Assembly: GCA_956465555.1 (NCBI GenBank) | Contig: OY101123.1 | Span: 434,001 to 498,000, forward strand | DNA length: 64,000 nucleotides | Direction of reading: 5' to 3' | Source of the DNA: Nitzschia sp. pyKryTriq1 | Lineage: Eukaryota; Bacillariophyta; Bacillariophyceae; Bacillariales; Bacillariaceae | Shown here: positions 49,018 through 59,204 of the stretch, one piece after another | Numbering within the stretch: position 1 is the stretch's first letter | How the letters are laid out: each line of letters opens with the position of its first letter | Notes under the pieces: generated by a model | Told to the model about the DNA's origin: nothing | Databases searched by the model: none | The model's input: only the letters and a program-made list of their open reading frames with translations | Translations under genes and position numbers: made by a program

Positions 49018-50001
49018 ATGGGGGGAGATCAAGATTGTTGCTGTTTGGCCTGCGTTCGAACCCAGGAGGTCGGTGTGGTAGAAGACCTTGGACAGGTAAG
49101 AAGGATTCGGACGATCCATATTGGTTAGCGGATTTTATGCGTTATCCCTATTCGATGTTTACACAGGTGTGTGACTAATATGTGCTTCCCTATTGTCGTT
49201 CCTATCTTCGATGATGAACAGTTCAAGCAGCTTTTGAGTCCGGGCTTACATTTCCTTTGTTGGCCCTTGCAAACCGTTGTCGGGCGCATGAGTCTCCGTA
49301 TCCAGCAACTGGACGTATTGTGTGAAACCAAGACCAAGGACAACGTCTTTGTTCAGGTGGCAGTGGCGGTTCAGTATCGTATCCTTGTGGACAGTGCGTA
49401 CGATGCCTATTATCGATTGACAGATCCCCGGAGTCAAATCCAAAGCTACGTGTTCGATGTCGTCCGCTCGACAGTTCCCAAAATGGAACTTGACGAGGCG
49501 TTCCAGTCCAAAGAAGAGGTTGCAGAGGCTGTCTTGACACAGTTGCGTGATGTCATGAGCGACTTTGGATATGAAATCAAGCAAACTTTAGTGACAGATC
49601 TCTCGCCGGATGCACGTGTCAAGGCGAGTATGAATGAGATCAACGCGTCGAGACGGCTCAAGGAAGCCGCATCGCACAAGGCCGAAGCAGACAAGGTCAA
49701 GCAAGTAAAGGCTGCTGAGGCAGAAGCGGAGGCTCGATACTTAAGTGGGTTGGGTGTGGCGCGACAGCGCAAAGCCATCGTACAAGGTCTTCAAGAGTCG
49801 GTGGGAGCATTTTCCAACGACGTAGAAGGCGCGACTCCCAAGGACGTTATGGATATTCTGCTATTGACTCAATACTTTGACACACTGAGCTCGGTTGGAG
49901 CGAATTCTCTGATTCTAGAGCATGATCCGGCGACGGTCGCCACGCTTCGAAAATCTGTCGGGAGCTCGTTCTTGTCCGGTGCTGCTGGAAGAGACAACTA
50001 G
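49018..50001 (+). CDS. HIR-type band-7 (SPFH/prohibitin) protein
   Basis: Exons 49018-49095 and 49222-50001 (CAG/GTAAGA, GAACAG/TTC, phase 0) give 285 residues, the normal length for plant hypersensitive-induced reaction (HIR) proteins. The N-terminus MGGDQDCCCLAC offers a myristoylation site with adjacent cysteines for palmitoylation, which fits membrane attachment. Conserved blocks follow HIR closely: PGLHFLCWPL, MSLRIQQLDVLCETKTKDNVFV, QIQSYVFDVVRSTVPKMELDEAF, MNEINASRRLKEAA, ARYLSGLGVARQRKAIVQGL and KDVMDILLLTQYFDTL. HIR proteins assemble in plasma-membrane microdomains. The short first exon restores the start lost if translation began at the ORF's own Met. Confidence 0.93.
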
Positions 50002-50202
50002 GCTTTTTTGTGCTTGGAATCCCTTCCGTGGGCGTTTCCCAATCTTGAAGCTCGAGGGCCGCCCACTGAATTTCATCCCAACGGCGGTATACTGGGCGAT
50101 GTCCTACTTCTAAATGTTCTTCTTTTGTTGTACTAAAAGTCAAGCAACTTTCAATGGCGTACAGTTTTCTGGTTTACTATTTAGTGTACATTACTACGAA
50201 TG

Positions 50203-53185
50203 CTAACACAAAGCAAGCAAGGTTGAGGTTGCTACCCAACTGATAGATGCAGGGATATCCCATGCCCAAACCATCGCCCCCGACGTTTTCGGTGCTGACG
50301 TCGGAGCCTCGGTTGGTTCATCGCTCGTAGTCGGCCGATGAGAGGGCATGGGCGACGGCGGCATGGGTTCTTCCAACAGGATGACATCCGAGACCCTATC
50401 TACCGTTAACTCTCCCGATTGCACCAACAAGGCGACAAATGATTGCTTCTCCTCGGCATTATTGAATGGCTCGAGGATCAGCTCGTCGATATTGAGCACT
50501 GACTCAAGTAAATTGTTGGCTCCCTCTTCTTGTACCACTTCTTGGACGAGAAGTGTGTGAGTATACTCAATTGTTACCGAGTCGTCGTCGTCGTTGTTGT
50601 TGTCGTCAGTAGCACTAACATCGACATCAGGCTGCAAAACTCTTCGTACACGCTGCTCATCATTGGTGTCAATGGCACGATTCACATAAAACGCAACGAC
50701 TTTCAACACTGCTTCGACATTGAGGTCTTCGGTTCGGTTTGCAAGATATTGGTTGGCGTGATAGTTTGCTGCGTTTTCCCAATTTCCAATATCTTCGGAT
50801 GTCAAGTTGGAGACCCCATACAACGTTTGATTCAAGGTGCGTTGGATCTCCACCGTCACTGGTGGTACTGCCGTTGTTGGACTGAGAGTGGGGATGGCAG
50901 CAGGAACTTTCGTGGGAGATGCAGTAGATGTCGGTGCGGGGGAGACGGAAGGTGTGACCGTCTCAAAGTCCACACCAATGATACGATCAATCGCGTGGAA
51001 GATTCCATTTCTAGCCAATGTGTCGCACTCGTAGATATGTGCACCCCCCACATATATCTGTTGACCTTCTGGACCCCAGGGACCGACTCCTCGCAATTCC
51101 ACATCATGAACCTCTCCGTTGGCCGCTTCCATGGAAGTTTGATTGGCAATGACATCACAAAAGAACAATCCTCGAAAGAAATGACGTTTTAGTATCTCGC
51201 CACTTTCCAAAGTATTATAGGTGACTCGTCGAAAGGCGGCGTTGTTTGGAGCCAGCCATGTCAATGGCAAATCTCGATCCACAATATCCGTCAACTGGAC
51301 AAAATCAATATTTTCCACCAACAACGAGAAGTCTTCAGTCTGCATGGCGTGATCATAGATGCTATTGGATACAGCTGTTGGCGTCAACGCCGCGTCCATG
51401 ATATGTACGAAGCCATCAAGTGCAATCAAATCCCCAAAAATCATACGGCTTTGGTCTTGTGCGGTATTCTTCAGTCGTACTACCGGCCCACTTTGTCGTA
51501 GCTCGTAGGTTATTCCGTTCAACATGGTAATGTTCCTTGGGGCTTGTTCCAACAGATCAGCTATAGAAAGCGCTGGGGTGGTAATTTGGTTCAACAAGAA
51601 CTCAGTCGCGTGGCGAATCCAAATGGGTTCCAGTAGTCGATTGTAGGTGGGTTTATGAAACGCTTCAAAGGCATTTCGATTGGGACAGAACATGGTAAGG
51701 GACGTCGTGTTGAACTGTTTGGCAATGTCGGGGCTCGTCAATAGGGCTTCACGAAAGAAGCGAGTGCAATCTGAAGTCTCATAAAGAGTTTCGACAAACG
51801 ATATTCCCGTGAACTCCACAACATCAGAAATGTAGGGTGGGAATACTGGTTGATCTAGAACATGAAAGATCCTAAAGAGAAAGAAAAAAGGTGTTAGTAG
51901 CCGGAGCAACACTAGTTACGAAAGCGATTGCCCGCTGGATCACGAGCAAACGGATACCATGCATGCATGCATTCAAAATAGCAAAACACGACCCCGCCTC
52001 TGACAATTCCTTCTTTTGATGGCTGGTACCAGGTACAAGTACTTCCATTCGCAGCAGCACGTACCCATTCCGCGCGACCTGATTGGTCATCAAGACTTCT
52101 CGCGATTGGAATCGTAGTTGACCACCGACGGTAGTCATCCACAAGCTCGTCCCCAATTCCGATTGTACCAATAAGGAAGACGACGCACTATCATCATCAC
52201 CAACATCAGTACTGTGATTGTTCATGTTGGTGCTGATTTCGTTTGTGATTCGCGTCGTGTCATAGTTGCCTCGAACCATGTGCGCTCGAACGAAACGCTC
52301 GGTATAATTTCGCATTTCCTCCGTCAACATTGCTGCCACATCCAGTTGTGCTCGATTGAATCGTCGATTCGGTGGAACCAATAGAGTCATGCCCCCTTCC
52401 GAAAGCTCATTCAACTGTTCGTCCAAGCCCACGTACAGGGCTAGATTGGCCATTGTCGTGTACGCAAAGATGTTGCTCGTGCTGGTGGATAAATCTTTTT
52501 CTTTGTTCATCAACAGCCTGTCCATAAGATTGACGGTAAGATAGGGCGGCACAATCACCTGGTCGAGGATATGAATCATGATTGTCGGCGTTATTGAAGC
52601 AGCAGAACCACCATCGACGCTGTCCACCGACATCACCGGTGATAGTAAATGGTCCGGATCCACAATGGCAGTTTTGGGCGTGGTATCCGCGAGTGTTGCC
52701 GCCACCGGATCGACCCGCATTCGGAATTCCGCCAGGGTATCCAAACCGTCGCCGCGACTCCCATCAAATATTTGTGCCACTGTCAAAGAGACATTGGGAA
52801 CGATATGAAATTGCAATACGTGTCGCAAATGTTCTCGCCAAAAAGAATTGTTGTTGTTTTCGTTGTAGTACAACGAGTAGGGAGCGCCACCAGCAGAACC
52901 ATCTGCATTTGCCCACTCGTTCCATCCTTCATTGGTGACCATAAATAAAGTCGTCATATTATTCGTGGCGGCAGCGGTGATCATCGACATGGGAGATAGA
53001 CCGAGTCGATCCCAGAGCCGTTGAGATTCCACCAGACGCTCGTCGTTGGCAAGAAAGGTGGCTGCATCAATATTTTTCTCTAGCACAGGTTCGCCGTGGA
53101 GGGAAAAGGGGAGGATCGCAAGTAGTAGTAGTGCGGTTAAAACACTCCCATGAAAAAGGCAGAGACCACATCCGACTAACGTCAT
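50203..53185 (-). CDS. Cell-surface protein with four fasciclin (FAS1) domains
   Basis: Exons 53185-52065 and 51871-50203 (GG/GTACGT donor, CTCTTTAG acceptor, phase 2) give 929 residues. The splice recreates NGIFHVLDQ, the usual FAS1 end motif, which also occurs at the end of the fourth domain (NGIFHAIDRIIG). A signal peptide or anchor lies at about 13-31. Four FAS1 modules span about 45-600: LFMVTNEGWNEW, LLVPPNRRFNRAQ, MFCPNRNAFEAF and TWLAPNNAAFRRV begin each core. After a Thr/Pro/Ser-rich stretch is a domain with no assignment (about 660-850), a second Pro/Ser/Thr stretch and a weakly hydrophobic end (SWVATSTLLALC) that might be a GPI signal. NxS/T sites are frequent. FAS1 proteins mediate adhesion, consistent with a benthic diatom. 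The intron contains a GTAC palindrome. Confidence 0.9.
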
Positions 53186-53598
53186 TATACCGGTAGGTAG
53201 CTACTAGCTGCTGCTTCGATGATGGTGTGATATGTGATACAACATGTACAATGAATACAACATGTACAATGAATGAATGCAGAGGAGAGGAGAGGAGGAG
53301 TGAGAGGATAGAGGATGAGGAGTCACAGTCGTCGCGAGAGCAGAGAGCAGTCGCGATTTTGCGTGCGACTATCTACCGGTATTTTCGTACCGGTATTTTC
53401 GTACAGGTACTGTGCTTGTATTACTGTACCAGTTCGTACTGTTACTGTACTCGTACTGGTATCGTATGAATACCTGTGCCATTTTTCGGGAAGTGTTTGG
53501 TTCCTGCGAATTATTATATATGTGCGCAGTACGTGCGCAGTACGTCTACATGACGATGTGACTACGTACTTGGAGATTGGAGCAACGGTGTCCACACG
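53186..53598. promoter_or_regulatory. Upstream region of the FAS1 gene with short repeats
   Basis: Two tandem copies of an 18-bp unit (TACAACATGTACAATGAA) lie at about 53239-53274, a GAGAGGAGAGGAGG purine tract at 53282-53300, and a run of GTAC palindromes with CGTACCGGTATTTTCGTAC-like units at 53382-53465. No gene. Confidence 0.5.
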
Positions 53599-53771
53599 TG
53601 TGGGGATAGTACCGTATGGGACATCTGTAATGGTATGAGACCATGATGACTCCATCTCACTTCTTGTCTACCTTGTAAGGTTAGCTTTATTGTTACTACT
53701 GTCGACTACCACCAGCTATCAGCTTCTAGCGTATCCGCCAACTTCAGATAGTTGGTTAGAGAGGATTCACA
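53599..53771. repeat. Left LTR of the short retroelement
   Basis: A 173-bp direct repeat with TG...CA ends. Its counterpart is at 54601-54777. Together with the preceding bases its start forms CACACGTGTG. Confidence 0.8.
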
Positions 53772-53940
53772 CGGTTCATCAGACCCAAACGCTAAGGCAG
53801 CAAGTAACACGGCGAGATCATATTCGAATAGTTCGAATTATTGATAAGTTCGCCGCTCTCAGAGAAGCAGAGATACAGCGTATCAGTGCAGCCAAGGCTG
53901 TTAGAGAACTGAGCCTTGACAGGTCACCCGATAAGTAACC

Positions 53941-54600
53941 ATGGCTATCACCATCAATCAAATTCTCACCTGGTGCCGTGTTGCGAACAACAGGAGAGCC
54001 GCAGTGTCGGCAGAACTCATGCCAGCAGGATTAGGAGATCTTGCCCAGTACTCACTGGAGGAGATTCGCGAAGCCATCAAGGGCTTCCGTACTATGCCAA
54101 CCCAGGCTGACAGATTCAATCTATGCAACTGACGCTCTGGGTCAAAGACAGGGCCAGGCTCGACCAAGTGACCGAGTTCGACGACGACACCACCCAAGCG
54201 ATGCTCACGACCGAACTCGAACAAGCGCAGAAACGAGACGAGATCCGGACCGAGCGAAAGAAGAACGCTGCCGGCCTCGCTACCCTCAAGATAGAACCGC
54301 AAGGGAGACTTGGATCGACGCAGTGCGAGCAGCATTGGCAATCACATACGGCATGAAGGGGGTCCCGTTGCTCTACGTCATCCGCGACAACGAGCTTCCT
54401 ATCTTTGACGGAAACGACTGGGAAGAACTTGCCATCAACGCCGCACCCTTCGACGGGCTTGATTGGGAAGCGGACCGAAAGACGGTCCACTCCTTCATCG
54501 TCAACAACATCGCCGAGGACTCGGACGCTTACGCATACGTCAAACCACTGATCACTCGCAATAATGGGAGGCTCGACAAGCAGGCCCTCGACGACACACG
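53941..54600 (+). pseudogene. Disrupted copia-type gag fragment inside the LTR element
   Basis: Coding remnants shift frame twice. The first piece starts at 53941 (MAITINQILTWCRVANNRRA, then SLEEIREAIKGFRTMPTQADRFNL). The second, in another frame from about 54123, reads LTLWVKDRARLDQVTEF to LATLKIEPQG. The third, from about 54308, reads TWIDAVRAALAITYGMKGVPLLYVIRD to NIAEDSDAYAYVKPLI. The joins coincide with apparent deletions near 54115 and 54303. The order and wording match gag of diatom copia elements as I know them. Nothing downstream of gag is present before the right LTR. Confidence 0.75.
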
Positions 54601-54777
54601 TGTGGGGCGGGATAGTACCGTATGGGACATCTGTAATGGTATGAGACCATGATGACTCCATCTCACTTCTTGTCTACCTTGTAAGGTTAGCTTTATTGTT
54701 ACTACTGTCGACTACCACCAGCTATCAGCTTCTAGCGTATCCGCCAACTTCAGATAGTTGGTTAGAGAGGATTCACA
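54601..54777. repeat. Right LTR of the short retroelement
   Basis: A 177-bp copy of 53599-53771, differing by a 4-base CGGG insertion after TGTGGGG; no other difference was seen when reading the two side by side. Confidence 0.8.
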
Positions 54778-55079
54778 CGCCTGGAGGAACTTCCGCCAAT
54801 CAATCATCCTGAAAAATGGGAAACTCCGGGTACCTTCTTCACCATTCGAGCTCGCAGACCTCGTACAGTATGAGAATTCAAACTTTTGGCTGCTGCTCCA
54901 TCTTTGGTGCGCTCTTGTCTCTTGTTGTTGCACTAACTTTGCACCGTCTCTCTCATTTCGATGATGGTTGTTGCCATTACTGTACAAGTACAAGTACTGT
55001 ACAAGTACAAGTACCGGTATTAGAATGTCAGTAGACTACTTACCGTAACCAGCAACGAAGCGATAATGATGAATGAGCG
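54778..55079. promoter_or_regulatory. Upstream region of the GT25-like gene
   Basis: 302 bp following the retroelement. TGTACAAGTACAAGTACTGTACAAGTACAAGTACCGG-type repeats at about 54979-55018 are GTAC palindromes in tandem. Presumed promoter; no gene. Confidence 0.45.
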
Positions 55080-56000
55080 ATGAGCATGATTGATGATGAA
55101 AGACGCGACAACGAAATCAAGCATATCCGATCACTGTTGTTGTTTGATCAAATATGCTGTATCAACTTGAAACGACGGCCCGACCGATGGAAACTTGTGA
55201 ATGATCGGATGCAGGCAGTTTTGGGGGAACACGGGAGATTCCTGTGGCAAAAGATGGAGCGCTCGGAAGCCGTGGATGGAGTAGCCTTATCGTCGTCGTC
55301 ATCGGATCCACTACTGTCACTGTGTCGTCTCGAATGGGATGCTAGCAACAATGCACGGTGGGATCGCCACATTTTGCCTCCCTTTCAAAAGAAACTAATG
55401 ACGTCTGGAGAAATTGGGTGCGCCATCTCCCACGTTCAATTGTGGCGAAAGCTGGTACAGGTACACCACAACGTTGATGCACGATCGCAGCATCACCAGG
55501 ATGCGACCATGCTCATTCTCGAAGACGATGTCGTGTTCTACCCTGGCAAAAATGACGATGGCGGCAGCAGCAAACCAGGGTCGTTTGTGAAAGCTCTCTC
55601 TTCGCTGGTGGATATTCTACCGACGGATTGGGACATTTTGTACTTGGGCTTTTGCAACTTTGGACCGAAAAAGTCCATAGTGGAATCATCATCATCATCA
55701 TCATCGCCTCCAAGCAGCACCGATGATGAGGCTAATGATTCTCCCGTCGTCCAAATTTTTCGACCGACATATGGATTCTACACGCACGCATATGCAATTC
55801 GAAAATCGGCAGCATCTCGACTATTGCAAGAGCTACCCGTTGCCGCCCCGTTGGATGTTTGGCTCGCCGACAATGATTGGTTTGGATTGAATGTGTACGT
55901 GAGCGGTGTCGTCCAGCCGAACGGCAAGACTGTCTCTTTGATCGCCCAACGCCGGGTGGATAGTGATATTGTACATTCGGCCCATCATGCTAATATCTAA
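55080..56000 (+). CDS. Glycosyltransferase family 25-like protein
   Basis: A single-exon, 306-residue enzyme candidate. CCINLKRRPDRW (about 26-37) is the nucleotide-sugar-binding start of GT25 (procollagen galactosyltransferase and bacterial LPS glycosyltransferases); GEIGCAISHVQLW is the GCxxSH motif; LILEDDVVF is the DxD-like metal site; and TYGFYTHAYAIRKSAASRLLQEL with PLDVWLAD is the conserved C-terminal region. No signal peptide or membrane anchor is visible, so the enzyme is either cytosolic or lacks an upstream exon. A Ser-rich loop coded by TCA/ATC repeats lies at about 202-212. The acceptor substrate is unknown. Confidence 0.87.
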   Translation: MSMIDDERRDNEIKHIRSLLLFDQICCINLKRRPDRWKLVNDRMQAVLGEHGRFLWQKMERSEAVDGVALSSSSSDPLLSLCRLEWDASNNARWDRHILPPFQKKLMTSGEIGCAISHVQLWRKLVQVHHNVDARSQHHQDATMLILEDDVVFYPGKNDDGGSSKPGSFVKALSSLVDILPTDWDILYLGFCNFGPKKSIVESSSSSSSPPSSTDDEANDSPVVQIFRPTYGFYTHAYAIRKSAASRLLQELPVAAPLDVWLADNDWFGLNVYVSGVVQPNGKTVSLIAQRRVDSDIVHSAHHANI

Positions 56001-56135
56001 TGCATGGTGTCGTGATATTGCTCGATACTACATATAGACCAAAGGAAATGCAGTACGACGTTACATTTTCGTGTACATTCTTTATTATTGCTAAATTCGC
56101 TACAGACAGACAGACAGTCAGTGCAGTGCAGTTTA

Positions 56136-58512
56136 TTATCCAAACACTGTGCGACAACTAGTGCAACAGGATGGGATGTCACAAACCACCCCTACCTGCA
56201 CTCCATCACTACCCACAGATGGACAATCGACAATGAAATCGTCAAGGTCTAGGTCCCGAAGATCACAAACTTCTTGGGACACACGGCCAGTCAAGAGTGT
56301 TCCATCCAACCTCATAAATTGGAGATTCTCTAGCATGGCGAATTCGTTGGGGACTCCGTCGCGCAAGACATTGTCGTTCAAACTCAATCTTGTCAGATTA
56401 CCGAGGTTTCCCAAACTTACTGGAATAGCACCTTGCAAGAAGTTGCCTCCTAGATCCAAGATTGTCAAGTTGCCCAAATTGCCAAGCTCTAGCGGAATGG
56501 TGCCTCGCAGTTGATTCTGGCTCAAGTCTAGCCGGATCAAGTTGGGTAGGTCCCCGAAATCGGTCTCGATATTTCCATTGATCTTGGTCTGCGTAATGGT
56601 CAACTCCAGTAACTGTTTCAAGTTGCGACCGAACGCCGCAGGAAGTCTCCCACCCAACTCCGGGATAGTTCGAACGATGAGATATTCCAACTTTGTTAGC
56701 TCAGCAATGGCCGAGGGAAGATCTCCACGGAAGCCGTTCGGGCCCAATGTCAAGGACGTCAAGTTTTGGAAATTGGAAATGCTACTCGAAATCGTGCCGG
56801 TCAAATCATTCCCTCCAAGGTCTAGCATTTCCAGACTCTCTAGATCAAATAGCATGCTGGGGAGGCTTCCTACAAGATTGTTGGACCCCACGTTGAGTAC
56901 TTGCAAATTCTCAGCGCCTGCCAACTCTTGTGAGATCCTTCCACTTAAACGATTCTCTTCTAGGAGGAGCCCTTTCAAGTTCTTGGCCATGCCGATAGCA
57001 GGTGGTATGGGTCCTGTAAAGGCATTGAAGCCAAGGTCCACATTCTCTAGGTCCTCGACGAAGAAAAGAGCCTCCGGGATCGGACCCTCTAGCACATTTT
57101 CGGCTGCGTAGAATTCCAGCATGTTTGCTAGCAAGCCTACTTCAGGAGGCAACTGTAATCGAAGTCGAGAGAAAGAGAGATTCATTGTAAGTGGAATGCG
57201 CATCCGATGGAGGAATGAGTAATCTTAAACAGCACGTAGGAAGACTTACCATTCCCTCCATGTTGTTCCTAGACAGTGCCACCGTCTGGACCATCCCATC
57301 GTCGTCACATTTGATTCCTTCCCAGTCGCAAGCACTGGCATCGCTTAACCAACCATCGTTGCGATTCCAATCATTGCCGTTGAGACCAGCATACAATGTC
57401 GCCAGAGCAAAGCGATCAAGTCGTTCATCATAGGAATACTCATATTCGTTTCCCGAGCAGATCCAAACAAGTGCTTGATTGCGAGCAGAGCAAGAGTTGA
57501 TCTCCTCATCAAAATTCTCGTAGATTGTGGGGATAAAATTCTCCAGTCGACTCTCGTAGCGTGCACGGACGTCATCAGCGATGATTTGGATCTCTCCCAC
57601 ACAGTTACACTGGTCAATCACATGAGGATTCTCTAGGTCTCTGAAATCACAGTTACCTTGGATAGGATCGAATGCAGTCGTTTCACCAATAGTAGGTGAC
57701 GGAGTGGGTGCTCGAGTAATCTCGTCGTCTTCGCCCAAGCTGGGGGCATCTACGCGGTCTTTATTCACCAAAAACCATCCAACGTAGGCTCCTACCCCGA
57801 GTAGTGCGCATATCAACACGAAAACCAACCAGTACCAGAATGGGCTTGGCTGGATTGGCTCCTTATCAGGCTCTGGGGCTTCTCGTGCGTACGTTGTCGT
57901 GGGTGTCGGACGAATGGAAGGGGTAAATTGAGCAGTGGGTTTTTGGTTTTCAATATCTTCGCCGCTAGGTGATAATGTTTCGCCAGGACCGGATTCCGCA
58001 AAACCTGCCGGCTGGCGAGGAGGACGCTCGAGAGATTCATCATCATCGCTCAAAGGAGGGAAATCAGCAAAATCAGTAAATCCTTCGGGATCCGGTTGGT
58101 GCTGTGCTGAACTGCCCCCACTTGGAGCTGTGTCAGAAGCACTTGGTGGTCCAGCAGTAGAACTATCTGCCATCTGTGAGCCATCTTGTGTTTCACCAGC
58201 GTCATCGTCACCTTCATCGACGATTTCTTCAATGATTTCTTCTTCCTCATACTCTTCTTCTTCGTAATATTCTTCTTCGATGACTTCTTCATCACTTTCA
58301 TCGTCAGCAGTCTGAGCCTCTCCGTCTGCAGCAGCTGATTCGTCGCCGTCAACAGGCGGATCCTCTCTATTTACAGCTGCGACTCCAAGTCCATTTTCTT
58401 CGGCAGGAGGCACGGCCACGTTGGCTTCAGCACTACCATGGTCTGTTTCTCCCGATTCAGTCGGTTTCGCCGCACCGTCGTTTTCTGTCATGGAGTTCAT
58501 CAAATGGCTCAT
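56136..58512 (-). CDS. LRR membrane protein, diatom type (copy 1 of tandem pair)
   Basis: Exons 58512-57250 and 57152-56136 (ATG/GTAAGT, TTACAG, phase 0) give 759 residues. No signal peptide. Residues 1-225 are acidic and disordered with Glu/Tyr-rich runs. One membrane helix (FWYWLVFVLICALLGVGAYVG, about 226-246) implies type II topology with the C-terminus outside. Next is a Cys-containing module (NCDF, VIDQCNCVGEIQIIADDVRARYES, NSCSARNQALVW) and an LRR cap (NDGWL, CDWEGIKCD). About 14 plant-type extracellular LRRs follow, closed by CDLRDLDLDDFIVDCP and VVCDIPSCCTSC. No kinase. Such proteins are numerous in pennate diatoms and are suspected surface receptors or adhesins. Its partner lies 692 bp upstream in the same orientation. 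Confidence 0.9.
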
Positions 58513-59204
58513 CTCTTCTATATATCGATCTCTCTTCAGATCGTCGTGAATATATTGAAGAGAAGCAGATTCAGTAGCAAAACTTGAGGTGTTGTTTGAG
58601 ACTGATGCTTCTATATCGCCGTGTAATAGTATTCATAAAGGTCATCCGTCGATCTCGCACCTCTGTCTTTTGCTACCGGTATCATCACTGCTGTACCCTA
58701 TGCGCTGTCAACCCAATAAATTCTTTCGCGACGCACGACGGCCAAAGTTGGGCTTTAGATGTCGAAAAATGTATATGCCCTACACTTGGAAGGCATATAT
58801 AAACTTCCACTTTCAACAAAAACATTTAAAAATTTTAGCACGACAAATTCGGCCACCGAGCTTCCGAATGCACATGATGACGAAAATGCGTGAGGATGGC
58901 GCAGCCACACCATGCCACCATGACGCAAGGAAAGCAAATGGCTAAACAACTCGTCTATTTCAGAATACAGCACAGTAGTTGGTAGCATGATAGAAGTAGA
59001 TGCATCCCATACAGGAAAGTACTTCTTTTGAAACACAGATATCGAGGCGAGTAAACAACCTGTGAAGCTAGCTCAGTTCTGTGAGGTACTCTGAAACTAA
59101 AAGATGCCTACGCACATAAAAACTCTATACTTTATTTTATTAGGCATTCACACCAAAGAGTTCCAAAGGTTGAAGTGTACGAGTATGATATCTTATAGCC
59201 CTTC
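58513..59204. promoter_or_regulatory. Intergenic between the two tandem LRR membrane genes
   Basis: The promoter of the first LRR gene and the 3' UTR of the second. A 93-codon reverse frame (58755-59036) has no recognisable similarity. No repeats shared with the genes were noticed. Confidence 0.45.

Larger units (their letters stand above)
53599..54777. mobile_element. Short non-autonomous LTR retrotransposon with a broken copia-like gag
   Basis: Two direct repeats, 53599-53771 and 54601-54777, both beginning TGTGGGG and ending ATTCACA, enclose about 830 bp. As read, they are identical except for a 4-base insertion (CGGG) near the start of the right copy. The interior encodes pieces of a gag protein typical of diatom Ty1/copia elements. 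There is no protease, integrase or reverse transcriptase. CACACG precedes each LTR start, and CG follows each LTR end, so LTR limits and target-site duplication are ambiguous; CACG on both outer sides would fit a 4-bp duplication if the LTR ends at ATTCA. Inserted between the FAS1 and GT25-like genes. Confidence 0.8.

Noticed and set aside
50530-51192. 220-codon forward frame antisense to the FAS1 gene
   Set aside because: It mirrors conserved FAS1 coding sequence and has no independent similarity.
53382-55018. Regularly spaced GTAC repeats as a possible CRISPR-like array
   Set aside because: Units are 4-12 bp palindromes with no constant spacers, and the genome is eukaryotic.
58755-59036. 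93-codon reverse frame between the LRR genes
   Set aside because: No similarity, no coding-like composition, and it falls in the expected promoter and 3' UTR.
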